Shown here: positions 34,315-43,499 of the stretch, one piece after another
How positions within the stretch are numbered: position 1 is the first letter of the stretch
Layout: the number at the start of each line of letters is the position of its first letter
Assembly (NCBI GenBank): GCA_033398695.1
Contig: JAWKAU010000036.1
Span: 434,001-498,000, forward strand
Reading direction: 5' to 3'
DNA length: 64,000 nt
DNA from: Orobanche coerulescens
Lineage: Eukaryota; Streptophyta; Magnoliopsida; Lamiales; Orobanchaceae
The notes under the pieces: model-generated
What the model was told of the DNA's origin: nothing
Seen by the model: the letters and a program-made list of their open reading frames with translations, nothing else
The model's database searches: none
Position numbers and translations under genes: made by a program

Positions 34315-34326
34315 TCTCTGATACCA
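34315..34326 (-). other. G4 primer binding site (initiator tRNA-Met)
   Basis: The minus strand reads TGGTATCAGAGA, five bases after the LTR terminus at 34332. Confidence 0.87.
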
Positions 34327-34889
34327 TTTTCTGTAACACCCCGGAGATATTCGAGGTGTATTACAGCGCCGTGGATCCCTACATGGGACCCACCAGGCTA
34401 AAACAAGAAAACACCACTCGACTAACCGTCTCGGTTAGCAAGGAAACAATTGTTAACAATAAGAACATAAAGGAACGCGTCCGGTATAATAGGCATAACA
34501 AACATCAACCGATAAATATAGTAACTTCAACGAAGACCAATCACAATCTGAAAGGAAAAGCCTATGTACTCTCGAGCACAATCTATAAGTTTACAATTTG
34601 GAAAACAACCATATCAAAAGAGACAGTAGGAATAATAAGACTCAATTGCACATGTCAACAACCTTGGACGACATCCTCGTACCATCCCAGCGCCCGCTCG
34701 TCTGGCTGAACATAACCTGAAATCCATAACAAGAATTTTCCCACAACGGGTCCCCAAAGGGGTTAGCAATTACGCTAGTACAAGTATTCAAGGAGAACCA
34801 ATCGCTTACACATTTCATAGTACATGCACCAAAATCATTGCAAAAACCAAAACCAGACATGTCTTTTTTTGGAAACAAACAGTCAATCA

Positions 34890-35125
34890 ATTTGCCTAGG
34901 ACCGGGACGAAGCCATGAATCCCACTCGAGGCCTCAAAGGACCCTCCCGAGCTGGCCACACTCATAAAACAAATCAAGCACACACGTCACCTATGACCGG
35001 GACGAAGCCACGAATCCCACTCGAGGCCTCTAAGGACCCTCCCGAGCTGGCCGCAAAACAAACTCATGAATCCAGGACGAAGCCATAGATTCCCTCGAGG
35101 CCCCGTCGGACCCTCCCGAGGTGTG
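34890..35125 (-). repeat. Three tandem units in the G4 5' LTR, related to the G2 array
   Basis: Three ~70-90 bp units contain, on the plus strand, GGACGAAGCCA.GAATCCC, CTCGAGGCC and GACCCTCCCGAG. This is the reverse complement of the CTCGGGAGGGTC…GAGGCCTCGG motif of the G2 tandem array. Confidence 0.75.
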
Positions 35126-35727
35126 TAAAGCACACACGATATGCATTACAATTTCACGTTAAGCATAAAGGTTTCCAAAAATACTTGCCTTGAATAATTG
35201 ACGACGCAACGAACGGAAAGGAAAGTCACCGACGAACGCTAGGAACCAATGAAACCGAACCTAACGATTCGAAGAATACAATCACAACCATTTCTAAATG
35301 AATACAGAATTCGAATACACCCGAAAACCCGCATACGATTCATGTATATTTGTATATAAACAACAACGAGGGCGGACCACAACCAAACCCTCTCGATTCC
35401 CTAAAAACCACGAAATATACCATGACTCCGTAGAGAAACTAAGAATACCAACAAGATTAATCATATTCATATTGAATTAATCAACAAAACGGAACGAATC
35501 AGACAAAAACGCAAAAACCCCCAAATCTTCCCAAAAAGTAGGGTTCTAAAGATCTAACCTTGATTCGCTGGATCAAGGGATGTTATAGGATGATTGATCA
35601 ATGATAAAACCTCTGGAACTTAGTGGATTTGTTGTTCAACAACATGGCTCCATGATAAGCACACCTCCAGCCGCGGAAGAGAAGGAAAAGAATGAGAAAA
35701 ATGGTGAAAAATCCGACTGCAGGGCCT

Positions 35728-35885
35728 TAAATAGGCTGCCTACCGGCAGAGTTACGTACGTAACCGGCCAAGGGCTTACGTACGTAACTGGCCATGGCCG
35801 AGTCACTGCCCAACAATGCCGGCAGTGTTACGTACGTAACCAACCAAGGCTTACGTACATAACCGGCCTTACGTACGTAACTGCC
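35728..35885 (-). promoter_or_regulatory. G4 5' LTR: five TTACGTACGTAA palindromes plus TATA-like box
   Basis: This is the counterpart of 29580-29745: five sites, then CCTATTTAA (35728-35736) on the minus strand. One site has decayed to ACGTACATAA. Confidence 0.6.
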
Positions 35886-36449
35886 AAGCCCTTCCGGCTG
35901 TAACTCGGCTAGGGCTGGCCTGGCCCAACCTGCCTGGCCATGACTCAGTCGGGACCAACTCCGACGGCCCGCACGACCCCGAAACCCAAACCTGAATACG
36001 AATTGAAGATACGATTACGAAGTACTCGCAAAAATGAAATCGAGCACTAAGAGAACACATGATTCCGACCACCCGAAGGCTCGAAAAACGTCAACGGAAA
36101 GTAATTACCCCAAACTTTGGGAAATTACGAAAATGGCCCAAAACGTCCGAAATACAAGATACAAGATCGAAACACCAAGACGAAGCTCGCAACATGAGTA
36201 ATAACATTAAATGAACTTACGAGAAACTCGAAACAACAGTTTTGGACGAGATTCACAAGAATCGGACTCAAGTATGAAAAAGCCACTTAAGAACACGGAA
36301 CTCAACAAAACGATATCGAAACGAACTCGGATGAGAAAAAGTGCATAATTAAATACTCTCAAAATGACGATACGATCACGAGCGAGTCTCCAAAATGGGC
36401 TCCCGCCGGAAAAAAAAAATTATCGAAGTCCGGAATTGCGGGTGTTACA

Positions 36450-36600
36450 GTTAATTGATCAAATTCTCTAACCCAAATTAATCTCCTTTTCCCAACTCTC
36501 CAAATTGATGAATCCGGCCTAACAACATTTTCCAACACGAATACATAGACACACATACAACATACGCACAAACACTCATATTTACCCGTATACATACGTA
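36450..36600. other. Flanking sequence outside G4, no gene seen
   Basis: This is A+T-rich unique-looking sequence between the G4 end and a microsatellite. I see nothing recognisable. Confidence 0.5.
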
Positions 36601-36647
36601 TATAATATATATATATATATACACACACACTCACACCAGCGCGCGCG

Positions 36648-36685
<38 letters not shown>

Positions 36686-36690
36686 AACCA
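36601..36690. repeat. Microsatellite: (TA)n, (AC)n, GCGCGC and (TA)n
   Basis: Alternating TATATA, ACACAC and GCGCGC tracts are read directly. Short open frames here come from the dinucleotide repeats. Confidence 0.95.
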
Positions 36691-36699
36691 AACCAAACA

Positions 36700-36820
36700 T
36701 ACCGAGTATATCCCGCTCAGAGCAGGGTCTGGGGAGGGTAGGATGTACGCAGACCATGCCCCTACTTATTACGGTAGGGAGGCTGTTTCCGTGAAGACCC
36801 CCAGCTTAGTGCACAGCTTA
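36700..36820 (+). repeat. SINE-like fragment (Au/solanaceous SINE-type sequence)
   Basis: It contains GGGTCTGGGGAGGGTAGGAT, then GTACGCAGACC, then GGGAGGCTGTTTCC. These blocks are typical of a very common plant SINE-type dispersed repeat as I recall it. It is flanked by TA repeats on both sides. The tRNA-like head is not clear, so this is probably a truncated copy. Confidence 0.5.
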
Positions 36821-36838
36821 TATATATATATATTATAT

Positions 36839-36878
36839 GTAAAAGTGTGTTGTATGTGTGTGCTATATGAATATGTGA
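36839..36878. repeat. 40-bp direct repeat, copy 1, left of the plastid rRNA fragment
   Basis: It starts GTAAAAGTGTGTTGTATG and is repeated at 37302-37341 with one mismatch. The two copies bracket the plastid-derived insertion. Confidence 0.85.
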
Positions 36879-36879
36879 C

Positions 36880-37099
36880 GTATGGCTGACCGGCGATTAC
36901 TAGCGATTCCTGCTTCATGCAGGCGAGTTGCAGCCTGCAATCCGAACTGAGGACGGGTTTTTGGGGTTAGCTCACCCTCGCGGGATCGCGACCCTTTGTC
37001 CCGACCATTGTAGCACGTAGGGTCGCCCAGGGCATAAGGGGCATGATGACTTGACGTCATCCTCACCTTCCTCCGGCTTATCACCGGCAGTCTGTTCAG
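36880..37099 (-). pseudogene. rrn16: Nuclear copy of plastid 16S rRNA, 3' major domain fragment (NUPT), 220 bp
   Basis: On the minus strand this matches chloroplast 16S rRNA from about the segment with GGAGGAAGGTGAGGATGACG, through GTCATCATGCCCC and CTACAATGG, to GTAATCGCCGGTCAGCCATAC-type sequence. It corresponds roughly to E. coli positions 1150-1360. A few substitutions (for example CCTACGTGCTACAATGGTC versus the usual ACACGTGCTACAATGGCC) mark it as a non-functional nuclear copy. Both ends fall into TA/GT-rich simple sequence. It is not an active rRNA gene. Confidence 0.9.
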
Positions 37100-37301
37100 A
37101 CTTTTATATATATATATTATAGATATAGAAGGAGCCAAAAATAAAGAATTTTATTTTCGACAAACCCCAGTCAAGCCTACATTTTCACAACAATACTCGG
37201 AGAAAGGGTACGGATTAGATTAAATAAGTAAATAGATATCTGTAATAGATAGTAATTTCTCCTTTTTTCGAAAGTTATCCCTTTATGTTTTGATTTATAA
37301 A
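37100..37301. other. Intergenic sequence, no gene seen
   Basis: A short TA tract is followed by A+T-rich sequence. I see nothing recognisable. Confidence 0.5.
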
Positions 37302-37341
37302 GTAAAAGTGTGTTGTATGTGTGTGCTGTATGAATATGTGA
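37302..37341. repeat. 40-bp direct repeat, copy 2
   Basis: This is the partner of 36839-36878; the single difference is GCTGTATG versus GCTATATG. Confidence 0.85.
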
Positions 37342-37409
37342 TATATATATATATATATATATAAACACACCACACACCTGCACACACACTATATATATAC
37401 ACACAACAA

Positions 37410-37471
<62 letters not shown>

Positions 37472-37615
37472 CACATACACGCATACCACACATATAAAAC
37501 ACACACACACATGCTTGCACACACAAAACACACACGCACACATGGAAACACCCACTCGCTCACGCGACACAAACACACCAACGTATACACACACAATTGG
37601 AGACACAGACAAAAT
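37342..37615. repeat. Long compound microsatellite, (TA)n and (AC)n
   Basis: TA tracts of 20-45 bp alternate with AC-rich tracts up to about 37590. The Tyr/Ile- and His/Thr-rich open frames on both strands are artefacts of the repeats. Confidence 0.95.
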
Positions 37616-37637
37616 AGTAACACCCGGGATCCGGCTA

Positions 37638-37849
37638 GGAAACCAACCCCGCGGGCCGCCGTCTTCTCCTTATATCACCAGAAAATCCATCGTCGGAAAA
37701 ATCGAGGCTCGCACAACCCGATCTAAATGGATGGGTCAACGGTTTGACCTCGTTTAGCTCCGTCAACAGCCTGACCTTGTCCTGCTGCAACTCCGGCGTC
37801 CATCCCTGAAGTCGAACCGCCGGAACACAATCCCGGGGTCGGAAACCCA
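37638..37849 (-). pseudogene. Gene-like open frame, second half, split by G5 (function unknown)
   Basis: This minus-strand frame (…RPRDCVPAVRLQGWTPELQQ… to a stop near 37638) is open. When G5 and one GTTCA copy are disregarded, it continues in frame from 46815-47044. Base composition is that of coding sequence. On the plus strand an alternative open frame also crosses the site from the other side (Ser/Pro-rich, then RQQAKRERELAGKLNES, 46830-47150). I do not recognise the product or know which strand is real. It may be a captured gene fragment within C2 or a broken host gene. Confidence 0.35.
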
Positions 37850-37854
37850 GTTCA
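37850..37854. repeat. Target site duplication GTTCA, left of G5
   Basis: GTTCA directly precedes TGTAACACCC and is repeated at 46810-46814 after TATTACA. This defines both ends of G5. Confidence 0.93.
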
Positions 37855-39589
37855 TGTAACACCCCCAGAATACGACCGGGAATGTCACACGCCGTAGACC
37901 CTTATCACAAGGATCCACCAGGCTAAACTCCAAAAGACTACTCAAAGATTGACCGACCGGGGTCAAAATTTAATACAAAGCAGACCGACAAGGTCATAAA
38001 CCAATTCAGAAACTAACGACATTCATATTACAATGACAACAATAAACTTGAACACAGAAAAGAATGACAACTCAATTTAATAAATGATAATTACACCCAT
38101 GCAAGGGTGAATACTCGAACGACAGAGAAATACCGACCAAAATGATACAAAAGAAAAGACTCGACTCGGTGTGATTAGCATCGTCGTCTTCCATCTCCTT
38201 CCAAGCCAATCCCGTGATCGCTCCCGAGCCGCCAAAACTCGAGCGCATAACAGCACCCACCCCGAAAACTCGGGGTTAGCAACCGGAATTTTGCTAGTGC
38301 AAGTACATAATGTACAAGATATACAAACAAGAATAACACAAAATTCAACCGTGAAGCCTTAACACAAACCATACATTCCCACAACAAGACAGAATAACAC
38401 TCGCATACACGAGGTGAAAGGTAATCACATAGTCATATTCTCCTTACGGAAAATAACATTCATGAAACTTTAAACGAGCCCAAGGAGTCGGGAAGATCCC
38501 TTTTGTAAAAGGAAAAGTATTTTGATAAGATAGTTTGCAATCATTATTATTGACTCGGGCCGTTTAGGGGTTTTTAAAATCGAATGGGAATACTTTTGGA
38601 AATAATTTCAAAAACTCTCGGGTCCTTGACCCAACGTATGGAAAACGATTACACAAAAACCAAGTCAACTTATTTGGGGTTCTCGACCCAATTTATAGAA
38701 CACCGTCACAAACGAAATCATTACAACATCTCACAGGGTTCTCAACCCATTCCAAATAACATCATCACGAAACCAATCATCTCAACATTCCACAGGGTCC
38801 TCGACCCAATACACAGAATAGCACCACAATACAATCAAAGGTACAGAACTCTCATTCGACATATCCTGCTCAAGACCCCCGATTAATTAACCCTCGGAGA
38901 TTTCGTCAAACCTCCGTGGTTAACTAACCCTGATACCAACGCTTTAAAAACAATTTGAAACAAGCTTTCAAAAACACGGATTGCGGTCTGTATCAAGACA
39001 AACATTAAAAGTGAGTTGAAAGAACTTGAGATACGAACATCGTTCGGTAACGGGGTCTTAGCTATCACTCAAATACCCGTAACCAATAAGCCTGCCAGGC
39101 GCCTCCCTTGCGCACCTGTGTACCGGCGTTCACTTCCATCATGTTGGCCGCTCCTTGAACATGTCACCGCACCGGCGTCACTCCCGCAAGAGCCGCCCCT
39201 TGCACGCGCATTAGGTGACATCGGCGTTCACCACCCATATGGAGCCGCACATTGCAAGATACACTGTGCCGAGTGCACGCCCGCCCTCAGAGGTTCCCGG
39301 ATACGACGTTTCTCACAACACGTATCCACATTATCACAAACATCCAGCACATGAACAAATGTCACAACAATTTTCAACTCGGTACATCAAGTCACACAAT
39401 TTCTCCGCCAGTCCATAACCACACAAGTAGACAGGAACACGCACGTTATTAATCAACTCAATCACAATAAGCGTTCAAGCATAACCAATCAATACCGCAC
39501 ATAGATATATATATAACCTTACTATATTATATGAATGACTATAGTTCATCCCTCAATCCAAGTTGAGTACGTCAACTAGTGTTAGCATT

Positions 39590-39740
39590 CATCACTCGTC
39601 GATCACCGACATAAGCATGTATATCAATATACGTATATACATACTTATTTTTAACATATAAATATATATATAATACATATATATATACACATACATATAC
39701 ATATATATATATATATACATATATACATCCGTATAAACTC
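39590..39740. repeat. (TA)/(ATAC) microsatellite in the G5 3' LTR
   Basis: Runs of TATATA and ACATATACAT are present. The other LTR has the same tract at 45240-45370 with slightly different length. Confidence 0.93.
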
Positions 39741-40340
39741 ATACACTTCAACAACAATGATTTCATGCAGTTACAATTCGTATATCGAGGTACTTGCCTT
39801 GGTAATACGACGCAAAGGAGACGATGAAGGAATAGGTTTAGGTCCGAACAATCCCCTCAAATCCGGCCCTAACACAATAATGATATACAATCAATCTCAC
39901 ATCATGAACACGAAGAAATTCCTCCTAGTTCTACCCGTTGGGACAATTCATCGGACACCAAGAGTGCATAAGGAAATGAAATCGGTCAATGGTAGAACAA
40001 TGGGATTTCATCCCAATCAAAAACAAGAAAACCAAGGGTCACGAGTATACTATCAAATCTAACAACAACATCGGTTAATTCGGATTAAAACACAAGATTA
40101 CCACCAAACCCTCCCCAAAAATCACACTAGGGTTAAAGGGGTTCTTACCTCTTGAAGATTCAAGCCCTATAATCCGAAGAACACGTGCTAGATCCACAAT
40201 CCGAGCTACACGATCGAAGGAAGATGAAGAAAAACACACAATCAAAAGGGTAGATGGAGAAGAAATCCCCCTCTCAACCCTCTCTCTCTCGCGCACGGTG
40301 GAAGGGAGGAAAGAATGTGTGAATCTCGCTGAAAACGCAC

Positions 40341-40705
40341 AGATATAGCGCTGACCGCATTGTGTGCCGCGGCTCAGCTAAACTGTGCCGCGGCACAGGG
40401 CCAAAAATTGCGCCCAGGGGTCGGCTGACCGCTCGTTGTGCCGCGGCTCATTCGGAGTGTGCCGCGGCTCAGACTCGGCATGTGCCGCGGCACTGCCGGA
40501 CTGTGCCGGGGCACGCGGTACAGGAGGTTTTAACCGGCAGGTGCCACACGGGTGTGCCGCGGCCCGGACAAGTGTGCCGCGGCACTGACTCGGCTGTGTG
40601 CCGCGGCTCACAAACCTTGTGCCGCGGCACACGCAGACACCGCTTGGCCAACAATCAGGTAATGTGTGCGCCGCGGCGCACAATCCTTGTGCCGCGGCCC
40701 ACACC
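40341..40705 (-). promoter_or_regulatory. G5 3' LTR: twelve GTGCCGCGGCAC palindromes plus TATA-like box
   Basis: About twelve sites of the form TGTGCCGCGGCACA or a half-changed TGTGCCGCGGCTC are spaced ~25-35 bp apart. On the minus strand they lie directly upstream of GCTATATC (40342-40349). Open frames here are Cys/Arg/Ala-rich artefacts of the array. Confidence 0.65.
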
Positions 40706-41192
40706 CCCCCTCGGGTCCCAAAAATGACGAAAAATGATCCGGAAAGAGAATAAAAGCAATAGGAATCGATATTTGGGCAACAATAACACGAAATGGAAGT
40801 ACGGAACCCCAAAAAGATCTGAGGTGCACAACCAAAGTCGAACAAGGGACAAATTCCCTAAACTTCTAGGAAATTACACAAACGGCCCAAACATCCGAAA
40901 ATCACGATACAACGTCGGATTAACTATCCGAAACTCACAACATGCTCTACTCAATCATACGAACTCATGGAAGTAAGAAAATGACGAAATCGAACGAGTT
41001 TAACGAGAGACAAATACACATGAGACAAAATATAACACAAGATGAAATTACGTAAAAACATCATCGAGACCCGTCTAAGCGGAGAAACTCCAAGAACAAA
41101 ATAGGTTCAGACCAAAACAAATGACAAGCGAGTTGTCGAAGCGGACCTCCGCGGAAAATGAAAATTACCTAAATCGAATCATGGATATTACA

Positions 41193-41230
41193 TTCTACCC
41201 TCCTTAAAAGAAGTTTCGTCCCGAAACTTA
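41193..41230 (-). other. G5 polypurine tract region
   Basis: On the minus strand AAGTTTCGGGACGAAACTTC is followed by AAGGAGGGTAGAA directly before the 3' LTR start at 41192. Confidence 0.85.
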
Positions 41231-43481
41231 AAATAGAGAGCGGCGGAACAATCAAGGAAATAACTACTTGCTCAGCCCCAAATCATCACGAGCAAAGCGC
41301 GAATGCAAGGTTCCAGAAATACGATGAACTGACCTAGCAAGCATCTGATACGTGAGTCGAGGCGATAAAAATGTATGGGAACACGATAAGTTGAGGTGAA
41401 GGAGTATGAATTAGGATACCAAAGCTCCCAGAGTTAAGAAAATCACAAAATAGTTCAGACGTCCTGAAAATCATGTTTCGAGCTCAACCAACCACAATCC
41501 AAGTTCATAACACATTCGGAAGTGTCAATTGCACGCGTGGGAATAATAGTTCCGAACAAAATTTGCTAGAATTAGGTTCAGATATGGAAAGACCACAATA
41601 ATTCACGGGTTTTAACAAAACAGCTCCGAAATTCGTTCGGAGGACGGCAGGCTAAGTAGAACAAGATAGTTTAAAATCGTCGAGAGGATCATAATTGAGT
41701 TACCAACAATGAAAAATCATACAATGCCGAAAATACCAAGGAAAGTACGGTAATACACTTCCCCATACTAAAAGGTATTTCGATCCCAAACTTAGAACAA
41801 CAAGAGTTGGAAATATAGAGCAATGAAATGAAGAACGATCAAAGTCACGATTGTTCAAAACAAAGAACAATTAGGACATATTGCAAAATATTCATCCTCC
41901 CATGTTAGGCTCTTGAAGGAAACATAGGGTTTCGGGACATTCTCCAGTCACTAGCTCTGCTCTCTCTCGGGCGGCATTCTTTGCCAATTCGGAAACCTGT
42001 CTCACGGTGTTTCTCCCGATGACCTTCACACCCACACCAGAACAAGTCAAGAGTGGAGAGGGACAATTTGCACGAACATGTCCCAGCGATTCTGATTGAA
42101 ACATCTTCTCTTCTTACCGCGAGTCACCGATCTTGGTTTGGGATTTCAGCTCACTCCCGACCGCGAAGATGACGCTTTCGAACAACGTAAGGGCTTGGGA
42201 GCCTTAGTCTCCTCACCGCCGTAAATTTTCCCGATACCCTCGGTCTCTTTGCTTCGCTCGTGGGCTCGACATCGAGGAGATTTCATAGGATATCGATTGA
42301 TCTCGATACTCCCTCACTGTAGCATGGATAGTTGTCGTACGAACCACCTTGTCGTTTCCACTTCCGTCATCACACTTACGTCCGCCAAGGCTCGACATAC
42401 TAATACAGATAGTACCATTCAAAGATTATCAAATAATCGTGACAAGATACCACCCTTATCAACGCAAGGTTTAGTTAACATCTATAGAATAACGGTAATA
42501 TCGTAAAGCATAAAGTTTTATGAAGTCAAGTTCGAGTTCCTCGACGAGGACGATCATTATATGTATGCACTTAATGAAAACAAATTTTTGAAAAAGGGGC
42601 TAGTCACGTTGCGCCCAATACTTGTAAACACTGTCTTTTATTTCGGAAGAGGAAGTTTACATAATGACTCTAAAAATTATTTTCGAGTGATGAATAAAAA
42701 AAAAAAAAAAAAAGGAAATCGAAAATTAATTCGTAACTAATTTGAAATATTTCGAAAATGTTGAGTCCCAATATCAAAATTTTGAAAATCTTTCCTCTTC
42801 TTCAAAAATGTTTATTCGAAAGAATTCTCCACCGAGATACGTGACCATTTAACATGATGGTATTAAATCATGGCTTTACACAATGTTAGAAAATTTCAAA
42901 GCATTGCTTTAAAATATTCGAGATACTATACGCCGTGGGCCGTGGAACCCACTGTGCAAAAATTCCTTAAAAAAAATGATCTAAATGCCAAAAAGGCCGA
43001 AGTCGGTAACATTCTCAAATACTCACAAAAGTCATTTATGAAATATCAAATACCGTCATAAGAATACTATCAAAATATGCAAGACCAAAATATCAAAACT
43101 CGGTTTGCAAGATAACAAAAACCATCTTAAAATACTCATGCGGTGGATAACATTATCATTCATAAATTCATTCTAATAAAGTACCGAAACAGATAAACAT
43201 GCTCGACTTCCGAAGCATACTACGTAACTATTTATGCTCGGACCGCATGCGCATGTTATATCCTAAAACGATAATATCACCAACAAGTTCCAATTCCTAG
43301 TTCACATTAAGCATATTAGCACAATGTAATCAAATACGTATATAAGGGGACTTACGATCGGGAGGCTTACCATCACGGATTGCCGGAAGATGATGTCGGA
43401 ACCACGATACTAATCACGACTGATGCGCGCGACTTACACAAGACATGGACTTGACCCAACGGCCTAGGTTTTTCGCAAACC
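41231..43481 (-). other. G5 interior, mostly non-coding
   Basis: Apart from the gag relic (41892-42104) I see no coding signal. A poly-A run occurs near 42700. No pol motif was found on either strand. Confidence 0.6.
41892..42104 (-). pseudogene. G5 gag zinc-knuckle relic (minus strand)
   Basis: The minus strand shows SLGHVRANCP, the second half of a CCHC knuckle. A CFN lies just upstream in another frame (one small frameshift), and a second knuckle-like FWCGCEGHREKH follows in a third frame. This is the double-knuckle arrangement of the G1 gag. It is non-functional. Confidence 0.6.
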
Positions 43482-43495
43482 TAAGCTCGATACCA
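43482..43495 (-). other. G5 primer binding site (initiator tRNA-Met, one mismatch)
   Basis: The minus strand reads TGGTATCGAGCTTA, four bases after the LTR terminus at 43500. Confidence 0.82.
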
Positions 43496-43499
43496 TAAA

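Larger units (their letters stand above)
34332..36449 (-). repeat. G4 5' LTR, 2.12 kb (minus strand)
   Basis: The LTR runs on the minus strand from TGTAACACCCGCAATTCCGG at 36449 to GGGGTGTTACA at 34332. It has a palindrome array (35728-35885) and a tandem repeat shared with G2 (34890-35125). The flank after 36449 starts GTTAA, presumably one target duplication copy; its partner is outside the window. Confidence 0.88.
37855..41192 (-). repeat. G5 3' LTR, 3.34 kb (minus strand)
   Basis: The LTR runs on the minus strand from TGTAATATCCATGATTCG at 41192 to GGGGGTGTTACA at 37855. It contains degenerate GGGT(C/T)CTCGACCCA repeats (38600-38830), a TA-rich microsatellite (39590-39740), and the palindrome array (40341-40700). 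It is non-coding. Confidence 0.92.

Noticed and set aside
32788..34331. A separate complete element nested in G4
   Set aside because: An LTR end exists at 32788, but I could not find a matching LTR start, second LTR or target duplication, so only fragments are reported.
36880..37099. Functional 16S rRNA gene or bacterial contamination
   Set aside because: Only ~220 bp of the gene is present, with substitutions, flanked by plant microsatellites; a nuclear plastid insertion explains it.
36359..37623. Tyr/Ile- and Cys/Val-rich open frames on the minus strand
   Set aside because: They translate TA and AC microsatellites, not genes.
40378..40845. Cys/Arg/Ala-rich open frame on the minus strand of the G5 LTR
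   Set aside because: It is an artefact of the GTGCCGCGGCAC array; the 5' LTR does not preserve it.
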